A stretch of DNA of 64,000 bases from Treponema sp. (GCA_016294035.1 JAEDCT010000009.1:1-64000), one strand, 5' to 3'. Shown: positions 1-7,321, counted from the first letter of the stretch. Translations and numbers: made by a program. The notes: generated by a model not told the origin, from the letters alone.

Positions 1-125
1 CCTACATCATACTTTGTTGTTGTTGCGATACCGCACTTTCCAGCCTTTACGCCAGCCCATGTTTCTTCTACAGAATTTCCAAGTGGTGATACACAACCAA
101 GACCTGTTACTACTACTCTTCTCAT
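1..125 (-). CDS. fabF: 3-oxoacyl-ACP synthase II, N-terminal part only
   Basis: This is the 5' end of a condensing enzyme that elongates acyl-ACP with malonyl-ACP in type II fatty-acid synthesis. The 41 visible codons begin MRRVVVTGLGCVSPLG, the characteristic opening of FabF, and the gene continues beyond the left edge without a stop. A Shine-Dalgarno AGGAGA (complement of 133-138) lies 7 bases before the ATG. It is the third gene of a fabD-fabG-fabF series. Two small hairpins separate it from fabG. Confidence 0.9.
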   Translation of the reverse strand, partial: MRRVVVTGLGCVSPLGNSVEETWAGVKAGKCGIATTTKYDV

Positions 126-179
126 ACTTTTATCTCCTAATATAATTTATCTATTCAATCAGCAGCCCAAGCCGCTTAG

Positions 180-223
180 TTCAAGGCGAAGCCTTGAACA
201 TACGAGTTTTCTACGAAAACTCG
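180..223. other. Two tandem perfect hairpins between fabG and fabF
   Basis: Two short perfect stem-loops lie back to back: 180-187 with 191-198 (8 bp, 3-base loop) and 203-211 with 215-223 (9 bp, 3-base loop). Neither has a T-tract on either strand, so they are unlikely to be intrinsic terminators. They could be RNA-processing or stabilising elements that set the fabG:fabF ratio. That role is inference; only the structure is seen. Confidence 0.6.
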
Positions 224-232
224 CAGATCTGT

Positions 233-973
233 TTAACAACCCATTCCCCCGTCTACTCCCAACACTTGTCCAGTTATGTATGTTGAAAGGTCGCTGCCAA
301 GGAACAATGCTGCATTGGCAATGTCTTCCGGTTTTCCTGCTCTCTTGAGAGGAATTTTTTCTGCCATTGCTGCCTTTACTTCATCCTTAAGAACATTTGT
401 CATGTCTGTTTCGATGAATCCAGGTGCGATTGCATTTACACGAACACCACGAGCGCCAACTTCTGCTGCAAGCGACTTGCTGTATGCAATGAGTCCACCC
501 TTTGATGCAGAATAGTTAACCTGCCCGCCGTTTCCGTGGATACCAACGATAGAAGACATGTTGATGATTGAACCAGTTCTCTTTCTGATCATGTCGTTTG
601 AAACAACCTGGCTGATAAGGAATGCTGATGTAAGGTTTATGCGGAGAACATCGTCCCAGTCTTCCTTCTTCATTCTGAATGAAAGGCCGTCGCGTGTGAT
701 TCCTGCATTGTTTACAAGAACATCAAATCCGCCTGCCTCTGCAAGGGCTGCCTTTACAACTTCAGTTACCTGTTCTGCATTTCCAACATCCGCGTAGATT
801 TCATGGAATGCAACTCCGTTTTCCTTTGCAAGGGATTCAAGAGCGTCTTTGTTTGCAGATGGCTTTGAACAAAGTCCCCATACTTCGCAAACGTTCTTAA
901 GATAAACTTCTACAATAGCCTTTCCGATTCCGCGTGAAGAACCTGTGATAAGGGCTTTTTTTCCTTTAAGCAT
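233..973 (-). CDS. fabG: 3-oxoacyl-ACP reductase
   Basis: FabG reduces 3-oxoacyl-ACP with NADPH in the fatty-acid elongation cycle. It is a classical short-chain dehydrogenase: TGSSRGIG nucleotide-binding motif at residues 10-17, NNAG at 88-91, Asn113, and catalytic Ser141, Tyr154 and Lys158 (YSASK). The C-terminal GVDGGMGC is typical. I chose the second ATG (MLKGKK) because AGAGG lies 8 bases before it but only 2 before the upstream ATG (979), and 246 residues is the usual family length. It follows fabD by 45 bases. Confidence 0.95.
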   Translation of the reverse strand: MLKGKKALITGSSRGIGKAIVEVYLKNVCEVWGLCSKPSANKDALESLAKENGVAFHEIYADVGNAEQVTEVVKAALAEAGGFDVLVNNAGITRDGLSFRMKKEDWDDVLRINLTSAFLISQVVSNDMIRKRTGSIINMSSIVGIHGNGGQVNYSASKGGLIAYSKSLAAEVGARGVRVNAIAPGFIETDMTNVLKDEVKAAMAEKIPLKRAGKPEDIANAALFLGSDLSTYITGQVLGVDGGMGC

Positions 974-1018
974 AAACATAACCTCTAATCGCTTTTATAA
1001 TTCAAACAATTCCAAAAA

Positions 1019-1969
1019 CTAAAGAGCGCCAACGCCTTCAGCTGTGTTTACCGGAACTGCAGCAAGAGTTGCCCCGAATTCTGTCTGTCCCCAGAGACCT
1101 GAAAGAACCTTTCCCGGGCCAACCTCAAGAACTGACCATTCATCTCCAGCCTTTATAACATCTGCAAGACAAGCTTCTTCATCTGTCCAGAGAACTGGAT
1201 GTGTAAGGTGAAGAACAGCAGCCTTCTTTGCCTGGTCTCCGTCAATAACCTTTCCGCCAGTTACATTTGAGAAAAGATTGATTTTTGGATCGTTGAACTT
1301 AACATCTGAAAGGAATTTTTCAAATTCAACTGCAGCATCCTGCATGAGTGGAGAATGGAATGGACCTGCAACCTTGAGTCGAACTGCACGGCGGGCACCA
1401 GCTTCAGCAGCCTTCTTTTCAACTTCTGCAAGTGCATCGAATGTACCTGAAACTACAGTCTGCTTAAGGCTGTTCATGTTTGCGGCATAAGCATCTTCGA
1501 TTGGTTCTACGAGAGCCTTTACCTGATCTGGTGTAAGTCCAAGAACAGCTGTCATTCCAGGTGCATGACCTTCATTTCTGGCAGCAATTTCTTCGCAAAC
1601 CTTCTGCATGATAATTCCACGCTGGCGAACAACCTTGATTACATCTTCAAATGAAAGAACGCCGGCTGCATAAAGAGCTGGGAATTCACCAAGAGAAAAT
1701 CCCATTGCAGAAGAAGGCTCGATTCCCTTTTCCCTGAGTGCTGCCATTGTAGCCAATGAAGCTGCCGTGATTGCAATCTGACTGTTGTCACTTCTTGCCA
1801 AATCTTCTGGAGTTGATTCCCACAAGAGCTTTGCCATATCAAGGCCTGTAATTGACGAAATATCATCAATCACCTTTTTTGCTGCAGCGAAACTTTCTGC
1901 AATATCCTTAACCATTCCAGGAGCCTGTGCGCCCTGACCAGGAAACAAAAATGCATACTTCTTTGACAT
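1019..1969 (-). CDS. fabD: Malonyl-CoA:ACP transacylase
   Basis: FabD moves malonyl from CoA to acyl carrier protein, supplying the elongation unit. The 316-residue protein has the FPGQGAQ start, nucleophile Ser92 in GFSLGE and catalytic His205 in GPFHSPLM, all in their usual places. GAGG sits 5 bases before the ATG. It is the first gene of the fab series and has its own strong promoter at 2029-2056. No acpP or fabH is seen nearby, so the pathway is split across the genome. Confidence 0.95.
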   Translation of the reverse strand: MSKKYAFLFPGQGAQAPGMVKDIAESFAAAKKVIDDISSITGLDMAKLLWESTPEDLARSDNSQIAITAASLATMAALREKGIEPSSAMGFSLGEFPALYAAGVLSFEDVIKVVRQRGIIMQKVCEEIAARNEGHAPGMTAVLGLTPDQVKALVEPIEDAYAANMNSLKQTVVSGTFDALAEVEKKAAEAGARRAVRLKVAGPFHSPLMQDAAVEFEKFLSDVKFNDPKINLFSNVTGGKVIDGDQAKKAAVLHLTHPVLWTDEEACLADVIKAGDEWSVLEVGPGKVLSGLWGQTEFGATLAAVPVNTAEGVGAL

Positions 1970-2028
1970 AATTACCTCACTTGAAAATATCTTATCCCAT
2001 AAAATACGAATGGTCTAGATTGATTTTT

Positions 2029-2056
2029 ATTATGACAAAAACGAAAAAAATGTCAA
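2029..2056 (-). promoter_or_regulatory. fabD promoter
   Basis: On the reverse strand a perfect TTGACA -35 box (complement of 2051-2056) is followed after 16 bases by CATAAT (2029-2034). The predicted start near 2022 gives a leader of about 50 bases before the Shine-Dalgarno and ATG of fabD. Unlike many genes here, this unit has a conventional leader. Confidence 0.7.
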
Positions 2057-2095
2057 GTATAACATCAATTGCAACCCCCATCATGAACAGATGCT

Positions 2096-2203
2096 TTAGC
2101 AGTTACGGTGGTGTGCTGAATCATTTTCTTCCATACGTTCATGCTGCTTCCTGCGGCCCCATATTTGTGCAACGGCTTGCTTGGCAACACTTTCTGCGGA
2201 CAT
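2096..2203 (-). CDS. Possible small protein or remnant downstream of the XRE gene
   Basis: A 35-codon reading frame (MSAESVAKQAV start, many Arg/His/Glu residues) lies between the XRE gene and the fabD promoter. It is in the same frame as the XRE gene, 14 sense codons after that gene's stop, and the DNA is more GC-rich than its surroundings. It has only a weak AAGG before the ATG. It may be a real small protein, a remnant of a longer C-terminus, or chance. I do not recognise it. Confidence 0.25.
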   Translation of the reverse strand: MSAESVAKQAVAQIWGRRKQHERMEENDSAHHRNC

Positions 2204-2245
2204 AAACCTTAAACTTAGAGGCAGTAATAATCTGACTTTTGCCTT

Positions 2246-2605
2246 TTATTCTGCTTCCGCAAGAGATTTTGCCATTGCTATTAAGGCGTTTCTTCTGGCT
2301 TCTGAAATTGATTCACAGTATTCAATCAATTTGCTGTATTTTCTGTATAAGGTCATCTGCTGTTTTTCATCCTGATCATAGTCGCTTTTTTTTCCATTAC
2401 CAGGATTAATTGGTTCATCAAGAAATAAACTAACGGGAATGTTTAAAAATAAACAGGCTTTTAGACCTTCTACAAGTTTTGGTTCACTATCACGTTGTAT
2501 TGCTCTATCCAATGTCTGACTTTGAATTCCAATGTTGTAGGCTAACTCTTTTCTGGATATACCCTTAAACTTCAAATAGTCATCTACCTTCTTCCAAAAT
2601 CCCAT
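2246..2605 (-). CDS. XRE-family helix-turn-helix regulator
   Basis: This is a 119-residue DNA-binding protein. The N-terminal helix-turn-helix (about residues 7-62, with ISRKELAYNIGIQSQTLD as the core) is of the Cro/CI XRE type; the Lys/Glu-rich C-terminal half is helical and may dimerise. It is divergent from the SGNH lipoprotein gene. Three palindromes between them (2620-2688) are the obvious candidate operators, and the nearest overlaps its own promoter region, so autorepression is likely. No Shine-Dalgarno is present, and TATTGT lies exactly 6 bases before the ATG, suggesting a leaderless message. Confidence 0.8.
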   Translation of the reverse strand: MGFWKKVDDYLKFKGISRKELAYNIGIQSQTLDRAIQRDSEPKLVEGLKACLFLNIPVSLFLDEPINPGNGKKSDYDQDEKQQMTLYRKYSKLIEYCESISEARRNALIAMAKSLAEAE

Positions 2606-2619
2606 GCATTAACAATAAA

Positions 2620-2688
2620 AACAATTGTTACTTTTTTCTTGATTTTAATAACACTTGTTATTATTATTTCGCAAATAACATTTGTTAT
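2620..2688. promoter_or_regulatory. Three palindromic operators in the XRE/SGNH divergent region
   Basis: Three inverted repeats share the half-site AACA/TGTT: AACAATTGTT at 2620-2629, AATAACA-CT-TGTTATT at 2647-2662, and ATAACA-TT-TGTTAT at 2675-2688. Their centres are spaced 30 and 27 bp, close to three helical turns, as expected for co-operative repressor binding on one DNA face. The first covers the upstream region of the XRE gene and the third precedes the lipoprotein gene. Binding by the XRE protein is inference. Confidence 0.65.
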
Positions 2689-2731
2689 CTTAACAAAAAA
2701 AAATAACGTTTTTACCACAGGAGAAATCAAG

Positions 2732-3382
2732 ATGAAAAAAACCATTCTTTTATTGAACATTATTCTTGCGTTGGGGATATTGTCTGGCTGTAACAATGAA
2801 TCTGGCTGTAACAATGAAAAAGAAAACTATGATCCAGGCGATTATCATGACAACATAATAAAGTTTAATATTGAACCAAACAAAAAGGCCCTCATAATGG
2901 GAGATTCGATTACTGATGACATAGTATACAAAAAAGACTGGTCCAAATGGTTCGCGGAGGAAACAGGAATAGAAGTTACAAACGTGGCCGTATCAGGTTC
3001 TGTTTACGATTTATATAGAGACAATGTAGATACCCTGAATCTTGATGATTATGATTACTTTTTTTTAATGGGCGGAACAAACAACATTTATTTGGGAATT
3101 CCTCTCAGCAAAAGTATTTCTGACTTGGAATATGTATGCAAAAAACTCAAAGGAAAAAAAGTAGTACTTACAAATCCTTTTGCCTGGAACAGTACTGTCC
3201 TGATGCCTGCTGAAGATGCCATTGCATTCAGAAACAGAATTTACGAAAATGCCATAAAATATGATTTCACATTCATAAATGCAAGCAAGTTCGTTTATGA
3301 GAGAAGGGATTCAATTCATCCGACAGAAGTGGGCTGCAAAAACATCAGTGACGAAATGATGAAAGCCCTGAATTTAAAATAG
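2732..3382 (+). CDS. SGNH/GDSL hydrolase lipoprotein
   Basis: A predicted outer-surface or periplasmic esterase of the SGNH fold, 216 residues. It has a lipoprotein signal with Cys20 in LSGC, block I GDS (Ser59), block III GGTNN (near 114-118) and block V DSIHP (Asp193, His196), so the catalytic set looks complete. The substrate is unknown; acyl or acetyl esters on glycans are typical for the fold. The start is fixed by AGGAG 8 bases before the ATG. An 18-bp tandem duplication just at the lipobox makes a second SGC (Cys26). It is probably controlled by the divergent XRE protein. Confidence 0.8.
   Translation: MKKTILLLNIILALGILSGCNNESGCNNEKENYDPGDYHDNIIKFNIEPNKKALIMGDSITDDIVYKKDWSKWFAEETGIEVTNVAVSGSVYDLYRDNVDTLNLDDYDYFFLMGGTNNIYLGIPLSKSISDLEYVCKKLKGKKVVLTNPFAWNSTVLMPAEDAIAFRNRIYENAIKYDFTFINASKFVYERRDSIHPTEVGCKNISDEMMKALNLK
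2783..2818 (+). repeat. 18-bp tandem duplication at the lipobox
   Basis: An 18-base unit is repeated exactly (2783-2800 and 2801-2818), duplicating the residues SGCNNE directly at and after the lipoprotein cleavage site. The duplication is in frame and yields two candidate lipidation cysteines. Confidence 0.85.
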
Positions 3383-3389
3383 GCTGCGT

Positions 3390-3468
3390 CCCACCCTCTG
3401 AAAACAAATTCATTTCATGATCAGTTCTACTGGTTATTCCTGGCATTTTTTTGGAAGCAGAGGGTGGG
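3390..3468. repeat. 11-bp inverted repeat enclosing 57 bases
   Basis: CCCACCCTCTG at 3390-3400 is exactly complementary to 3458-3468. It lies between the convergent SGNH and PtsN-like genes. The enclosed 57 bases contain no gene. It may be a structured 3' end or the remnant of a small insertion; there is no T-tract after the right arm. Confidence 0.5.
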
Positions 3469-3472
3469 CAAA

Positions 3473-3503
3473 TTAAAAAGCCCCCTTCGGTAAAAGGGAG
3501 CTT
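3473..3503 (-). terminator. Intrinsic terminator of the PtsN-like gene
   Basis: On the reverse strand a 10-bp stem (3494-3503 with 3478-3487, one G-U pair) and 6-base loop are followed by a T-run. It lies about 50 bases after the stop codon of the PtsN-like gene. Confidence 0.8.
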
Positions 3504-3528
3504 CCAATCTTTGCAATCAAAACAACTA

Positions 3529-3560
3529 TTATATATCTATTCTGTTATATATCTATTCTG
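3529..3560. repeat. 16-bp tandem repeat over the ptsN-like stop codon
   Basis: The sixteen bases at 3529-3544 are repeated exactly at 3545-3560. The second copy contains the stop codon and last two codons of the PtsN-like gene. The repeat length is not a multiple of three, so slippage upstream of the stop would change the C-terminus. Confidence 0.8.
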
Positions 3561-3999
3561 TCAGAATCTTGATTACTTCTGCCTTATCCTGTGTACTGAG
3601 GATCTGGGCACGCTTATCTGCTGATTTGAAGAGAAGGCTTACTTCAGCAAGGAACTGAAGGTGTGGGCCTGTCTTGTTCACAGGAGAAAGTGTCATAATG
3701 AAAATACGACATGGTTCCTGATCAAGGCTATCAAAGTCAACGGCATTATCAGAAACACCAATACAAGCTACAAGGTCAGACACACTGTCTGTCTTTCCGT
3801 GTGGAATTGCGATTCCGTGCTTCATACCAGTAGACATCTTGCGTTCGCGATCAAGAACACATTCTTTTGCAGCAGTTTTATCCGTTACCTTACCGGCTTT
3901 CACGAGAATCTCAAGCAATTCGTCAATAATTTCTTCTTTTGTAGTTCCTTTCAGATGAAGGTCTACAGTCTCAGGTGTTAAAACAGTTCTTAAGTCCAT
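3553..3999 (-). CDS. PTS EIIA component of the fructose/nitrogen (PtsN) type
   Basis: A 148-residue phosphocarrier domain of the EIIA-2 superfamily. The phospho-acceptor is His67 in the motif HGIAIPHGKT. It stands alone, with no EIIB/EIIC or fructose genes next to it, which favours a PtsN-like regulatory role over sugar uptake. There is no Shine-Dalgarno; a TTGACA-17-TAATAT promoter ends exactly six bases before the ATG, so the transcript probably starts at the A of the start codon. A 16-bp tandem repeat covers the stop codon and an intrinsic terminator follows. Confidence 0.85.
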   Translation of the reverse strand: MDLRTVLTPETVDLHLKGTTKEEIIDELLEILVKAGKVTDKTAAKECVLDRERKMSTGMKHGIAIPHGKTDSVSDLVACIGVSDNAVDFDSLDQEPCRIFIMTLSPVNKTGPHLQFLAEVSLLFKSADKRAQILSTQDKAEVIKILTE

Positions 4000-4005
4000 A
4001 CCAAC

Positions 4006-4034
4006 ATATTATGTTCACAGTGCCGATTTGTCAA
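4006..4034 (-). promoter_or_regulatory. Leaderless-type promoter of the PtsN-like gene
   Basis: TTGACA (complement of 4029-4034), 17-base spacer, TAATAT (complement of 4006-4011), then six bases to the ATG at 3999. This is near-consensus and places +1 at the start codon. Confidence 0.75.
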
Positions 4035-4172
4035 GATAAAAACCATTACCTGAAAGAATGAAAACAGGTGCAAATTTTGCCTTTCTAAGTGCATTTTTTT
4101 CCATAACTTGAATCAAGGAATAACCTTTTTGATACAATTCACCCGAAAAGTATATGGAAAGGGAGAAAATTC

Positions 4173-4256
4173 ATGACAGGAGTTTTCTTGATTCACTGGA
4201 CATATACGGGGCCTCATAAACAACATATATGGTTGGAATCATCTGCACACCAATGA
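4173..4256 (+). CDS. Possible 27-residue peptide
   Basis: In the 550-base gap between the PtsN-like and acyltransferase genes a 27-codon frame (MTGVFLIHWTYTG start) has GGGAG at 4161-4165, seven bases before its ATG, and TACAAT at 4132-4137 as a possible -10 box. A hairpin follows the stop at 4289-4332. I do not recognise the peptide. The well-placed ribosome site and following hairpin are the only support. Confidence 0.3.
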   Translation: MTGVFLIHWTYTGPHKQHIWLESSAHQ

Positions 4257-4288
4257 AAATGTGCATTTGATTTTTGATGAGCAAAAAC

Positions 4289-4332
4289 GCAGAATGTTCA
4301 AAAACTGCCAACTACAAAACTGGACATTCTGC
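4289..4332. terminator. Hairpin with flanking T-runs
   Basis: A perfect 9-bp stem (4289-4297 with 4324-4332) with a 26-base loop. On the forward strand a T-rich stretch starts directly after it, and on the reverse strand CGTTTTTG follows the other arm. It could act as a terminator in either direction. On the forward strand it would end the possible small gene at 4173-4256. Confidence 0.4.
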
Positions 4333-4437
4333 TTTCTCTAATTTTTTTGGAGATATATTTAAAAATAATTTAAAAAAAATTGATTCTATTTAAAAATACG
4401 AAATTAGCCCAAGAATCCAAAAACAACAAAATCCTTC

Positions 4438-4477
4438 GGTCACCTGGGAGAGTCTTTCAGGTGGCCATTTTTTTTTT
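4438..4477 (+). terminator. Strong forward intrinsic terminator with no annotated gene before it
   Basis: The stem 4438-4446 with 4458-4466 (9 bp, one G-U) is followed directly by A and ten T residues (4468-4477). This is a textbook forward-strand terminator, yet no forward gene of normal size lies upstream before 3382. It suggests a small RNA, or the end of the transcript carrying the 4173-4256 frame. A 12-bp direct repeat (4356-4367, 4387-4398) lies just upstream. Confidence 0.65.
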
Positions 4478-4551
4478 CATGATCAGGCAATTAAACGGAA
4501 AAGTTTTTTTCAACCGCCGTGAGCCTTTCAAGTTTTTCATGAACCGTGGAT

Positions 4552-5616
4552 TTACTTTCTTTCGGTTATTTTTTTCCAGGCAAAAACCATAACCAGGCAA
4601 ATCAAAAATGATGAGAGCACGCGCAATGGTACGGCAAAAACAGGATTAATGATTACTGCGGTAAATCCAACATGCTCAAACAGCTGAATGGTAAAATCAT
4701 GAAGAAGATAGATTCCGAAAGTGCATCTGGCAATTGAGCTTATTGTTCCCGAATTTTTTTCACTCATTTCACGAGAACCAAACAGCTTCCTTACAAAATA
4801 GAACACAAAAAAAGCCTCTAGCATCACATTCGGGCAATGATAGCCAAAGAACATTTCCTTTAATTCACCAGTGAATATGCAGAATGCACTTTGGGCTGCA
4901 ATGGTAAACACAAATGACAGAATGCCAAGAACAAAGAGAAATTTTTCGTTCCGTCTTGAAAGCTCATATTTTGAAAAATAATGCCCTGCAATAAGATATC
5001 CGCCGTATCCAAAGCCGGTAAAATGGGTCAGGTAGATTTTAAGATGCTCGTTGAATGAAACAAGAAGAGAACTGGCCATCTGCAGAACTGACGAAAAGAT
5101 GAAGAACAAAACGAGAAAATACTCCAGATCCTTTTTTGAGGCATTCCTGACCAGAATCCTGAACAGAGGAACAAGCATGTACAATCCCATAATCATGTAC
5201 AGGTACCACAAGTGATACCATCCGTTGTCAAAAATCAACATTGCAGGCATTCTTGCCACAAGGTATGCAATTCTCTCTGGCGGCAGGTTATCATTGATGA
5301 TGGAATCAACCAGCCCCGGAATCCTGTAGAGCAAACCAAACACAAGAATAGACAGTGCTATGCGGGGAATATATTTTTTCCAGATGAGTCCTGCATCAAT
5401 ATTCTTTTCAGGATCAAGAAAGAAAATTCCTGAAATCATGACAAACACAGGAACGCACCATCTTGAAATTGAACCATAAAAATTCAACACCTGCCATTCA
5501 AAGCTTCGCGGTGACAAATCATTCCATAAAATGACGATGGTATGTATGGCTATTACAGCAAGAGTGCTCACAATTCTCAAAACATCCGGATAAATTTTTC
5601 GCTGTGAATTTTCCAC
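4552..5616 (-). CDS. Acyltransferase 3 family membrane protein
   Basis: An integral-membrane acyltransferase of the type that O-acetylates surface polysaccharides or lipids. The N-terminal motif RIVSTLAVIAIH, with the essential-type His in the first membrane segment, is typical, followed by about ten hydrophobic segments and 354 residues in total. I place the start at a GTG (5616), because AGGAG (complement of 5625-5629) lies eight bases before it; the longer reading frame to a TTG at 5646 has no ribosome site. The acceptor is unknown and no polysaccharide genes adjoin it. Confidence 0.8.
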   Translation of the reverse strand: MENSQRKIYPDVLRIVSTLAVIAIHTIVILWNDLSPRSFEWQVLNFYGSISRWCVPVFVMISGIFFLDPEKNIDAGLIWKKYIPRIALSILVFGLLYRIPGLVDSIINDNLPPERIAYLVARMPAMLIFDNGWYHLWYLYMIMGLYMLVPLFRILVRNASKKDLEYFLVLFFIFSSVLQMASSLLVSFNEHLKIYLTHFTGFGYGGYLIAGHYFSKYELSRRNEKFLFVLGILSFVFTIAAQSAFCIFTGELKEMFFGYHCPNVMLEAFFVFYFVRKLFGSREMSEKNSGTISSIARCTFGIYLLHDFTIQLFEHVGFTAVIINPVFAVPLRVLSSFLICLVMVFAWKKITERK

Positions 5617-5721
5617 CTGGATTACTCCTAAAAAAAAATCTGACAACTAGTATAAATCAAATAAAAAGGAATAGGAATACGAAATAAACCACATATTAAG
5701 ATTCAACTTCAGGAGATTCCA

Positions 5722-5750
5722 TTGAGTTTTTGCAGGGCACTCTATATAAT
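5722..5750 (+). promoter_or_regulatory. Leaderless-type promoter before the 5757 gene
   Basis: TTGAGT (5722-5727), 17 bases, TATAAT (5745-5750), six bases, ATG. The -35 region ATTGAGTTTTTG and the -10 region TATATAAT are identical in sequence and spacing to the pbpC promoter at 20956-20984. Confidence 0.75.
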
Positions 5751-5756
5751 CTGACC

Positions 5757-6158
5757 ATGGACTCAATTCAGAAATTTGAATCAGACATAGCAAAAACAAA
5801 AAAACATGAGCGCGCCGCCGGTTCAGCCTACGACGGAGAAAAAACCTGCCGAAAGGTATGCCAGCTGTTTGAACGAAACAATCCGGACTGCCAGGCACTT
5901 GCAGTATCATGGGCAAACTACTGGATGGAAAAATACATTCTTCCCTCACAGGAATTAAATGAAGAGCCCACAGAAAAAAACACTGCAATCATAGTTGCAA
6001 TGCAGGCTCTCATGGACAACGAGGTTTCACTTACAGATGCTCTCTCCCAGGAAGACTGGAAGGAACTGTGCTCGCTGACAAACTACGAGTCTGAGGAAAT
6101 GGACATGGACAAGCTCAACGATCTGATGATAATTTTTGTTGATAAAAATGCCCTGTAA
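5757..6158 (+). CDS. Hypothetical protein
   Basis: A 133-residue, acidic, mostly helical soluble protein that I do not recognise. Features: Lys-rich start, CRKVCQLFERNN near residue 36, and an acidic Met-rich stretch (YESEEMDMDK) near the end. I start it at the ATG of MDSIQ because the promoter's -10 box ends six bases before it; the frame extends nine codons upstream but that would place the start inside the promoter. It is followed after two bases by the radical SAM gene, so the two are co-translated and may be functionally linked. Confidence 0.7.
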   Translation: MDSIQKFESDIAKTKKHERAAGSAYDGEKTCRKVCQLFERNNPDCQALAVSWANYWMEKYILPSQELNEEPTEKNTAIIVAMQALMDNEVSLTDALSQEDWKELCSLTNYESEEMDMDKLNDLMIIFVDKNAL

Positions 6159-6160
6159 AT

Positions 6161-7141
6161 ATGAAAACTGAAGAACTCTACAAATCATGCACACAATGCC
6201 CGCGAAACTGCCATGTTGACAGAACACAATCAACAGGATTTTGCGGTGAGACTTCCACTGTGAGAATCGCCATAGCCTGCCTTCACTTTGGAGAAGAGCC
6301 GGTCCTTACCGTTGAAAATGGATCAGGAACAATATTTCTGTCTGGATGCACCCTGAGATGCTCGTTCTGCCAGAACTACCAGATTAGCCAGCAGGGAATG
6401 GGAAAACATATTGATGTGGATGAATTTGCACGGATCTGCCTTGAGCTTGAAAAAAACGGAGCCGAAAACATCAACATAGTTACAGGAAGCCACCACATAC
6501 CAAAGATTGCTGAGGGACTAAAGGCTGCCAAAGAAATGGGACTGTCCATTCCGGTTGCATGGAATTCCAGCGCATACGAAAGCATTGAATCCCTTGAACT
6601 TCTGAAAGGACTTGTCGATATATGGCTTCCCGACTTCAAGACAATGAATCCCATAATGAGCAGGGAACTATTCCAGGCTGAAGACTATCCGCAGGTTGCA
6701 AAAAAAGCAATCAGATGGATGATGGAAAATTTTCCCCTTAAGCTTACGGAAAAAAACGGCAGGGAAAAAATTCTTTCGGGAGTAATTATCAGGCACCTGG
6801 TTCTTCCGGGACGAATGGACGACAGCCTTATGGCACTGGAATGGCTCAAGAAACATGCAGACTCAAGGGCAATAATTTCACTTATGTCACAATACACACC
6901 CGTGCCATTCAAGGGAAGCGAGAAAGAACTGAACTGGAGAAAAAAAAGCCTCTGTGCATTCCAAAACAGGCTCATGTCCAGTGACGAAGACCGCCAGATA
7001 AGGGATCTCATAGACAACTATTCATTTGAATATCTTTTCTACCAGGATCTAAGTGATGACACTAGCTGGCTTCCGGACTTTTCACGGCGCCAGACTTTTT
7101 CCAATGCCCTTTCGAAAACAATCTGGCATCATTCTGACTAG
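6161..7141 (+). CDS. Radical SAM protein of the PflX (PFL-activase homologue) type
   Basis: A 326-residue radical S-adenosylmethionine enzyme. The iron-sulphur site is the motif CTLRCSFC (C-x3-C-x2-C, near residues 64-71), preceded by an N-terminal Cys cluster (SCTQCPRNC) that may hold a second metal site. It resembles the uncharacterised PflX/COG1313 family rather than a true pyruvate formate-lyase activase, and no glycyl-radical enzyme lies nearby. It has no Shine-Dalgarno; its ATG follows the upstream stop by two bases, so translation probably relies on coupling. Confidence 0.8.
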   Translation: MKTEELYKSCTQCPRNCHVDRTQSTGFCGETSTVRIAIACLHFGEEPVLTVENGSGTIFLSGCTLRCSFCQNYQISQQGMGKHIDVDEFARICLELEKNGAENINIVTGSHHIPKIAEGLKAAKEMGLSIPVAWNSSAYESIESLELLKGLVDIWLPDFKTMNPIMSRELFQAEDYPQVAKKAIRWMMENFPLKLTEKNGREKILSGVIIRHLVLPGRMDDSLMALEWLKKHADSRAIISLMSQYTPVPFKGSEKELNWRKKSLCAFQNRLMSSDEDRQIRDLIDNYSFEYLFYQDLSDDTSWLPDFSRRQTFSNALSKTIWHHSD

Positions 7142-7203
7142 ATTTTTTTCCCGGATTAATTCATAACATTTTTCACTTTCGAGAACTCTCTGTCACATAT
7201 TTT

Positions 7204-7232
7204 TTGCATTATCAAAATTACCGTGTTATAAT
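7204..7232 (+). promoter_or_regulatory. malQ promoter
   Basis: TTGCAT (7204-7209), 17 bases, TATAAT (7227-7232). The leader is about 80 bases and holds a 7-bp hairpin (7277-7283 with 7294-7300) just before the GAGG ribosome site. Confidence 0.7.
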
Positions 7233-7321
7233 TTTCTACTATAAATACACTAAATTCATTTTGGGCATTGGCTTAATTTTCAGAACATGATGCCTGAAAA
7301 AAATATTTTCGAGGTAATTAA

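Noticed and set aside
1981..2375. Forward ORFs between fabD and the XRE gene
   Set aside because: No ribosome sites, no recognisable sequence, and they overlap the fabD promoter and XRE gene in antisense.
5617..5646. TTG at 5646 as the acyltransferase start
   Set aside because: The extra ten codons cover the AGGAG ribosome site of the GTG start at 5616 and have no ribosome site of their own.
5647..5988. Reverse-strand ORF opposite the 5757 gene
   Set aside because: It overlaps the leaderless promoter and the coding frame of the forward gene, and its composition is that of an antisense frame.
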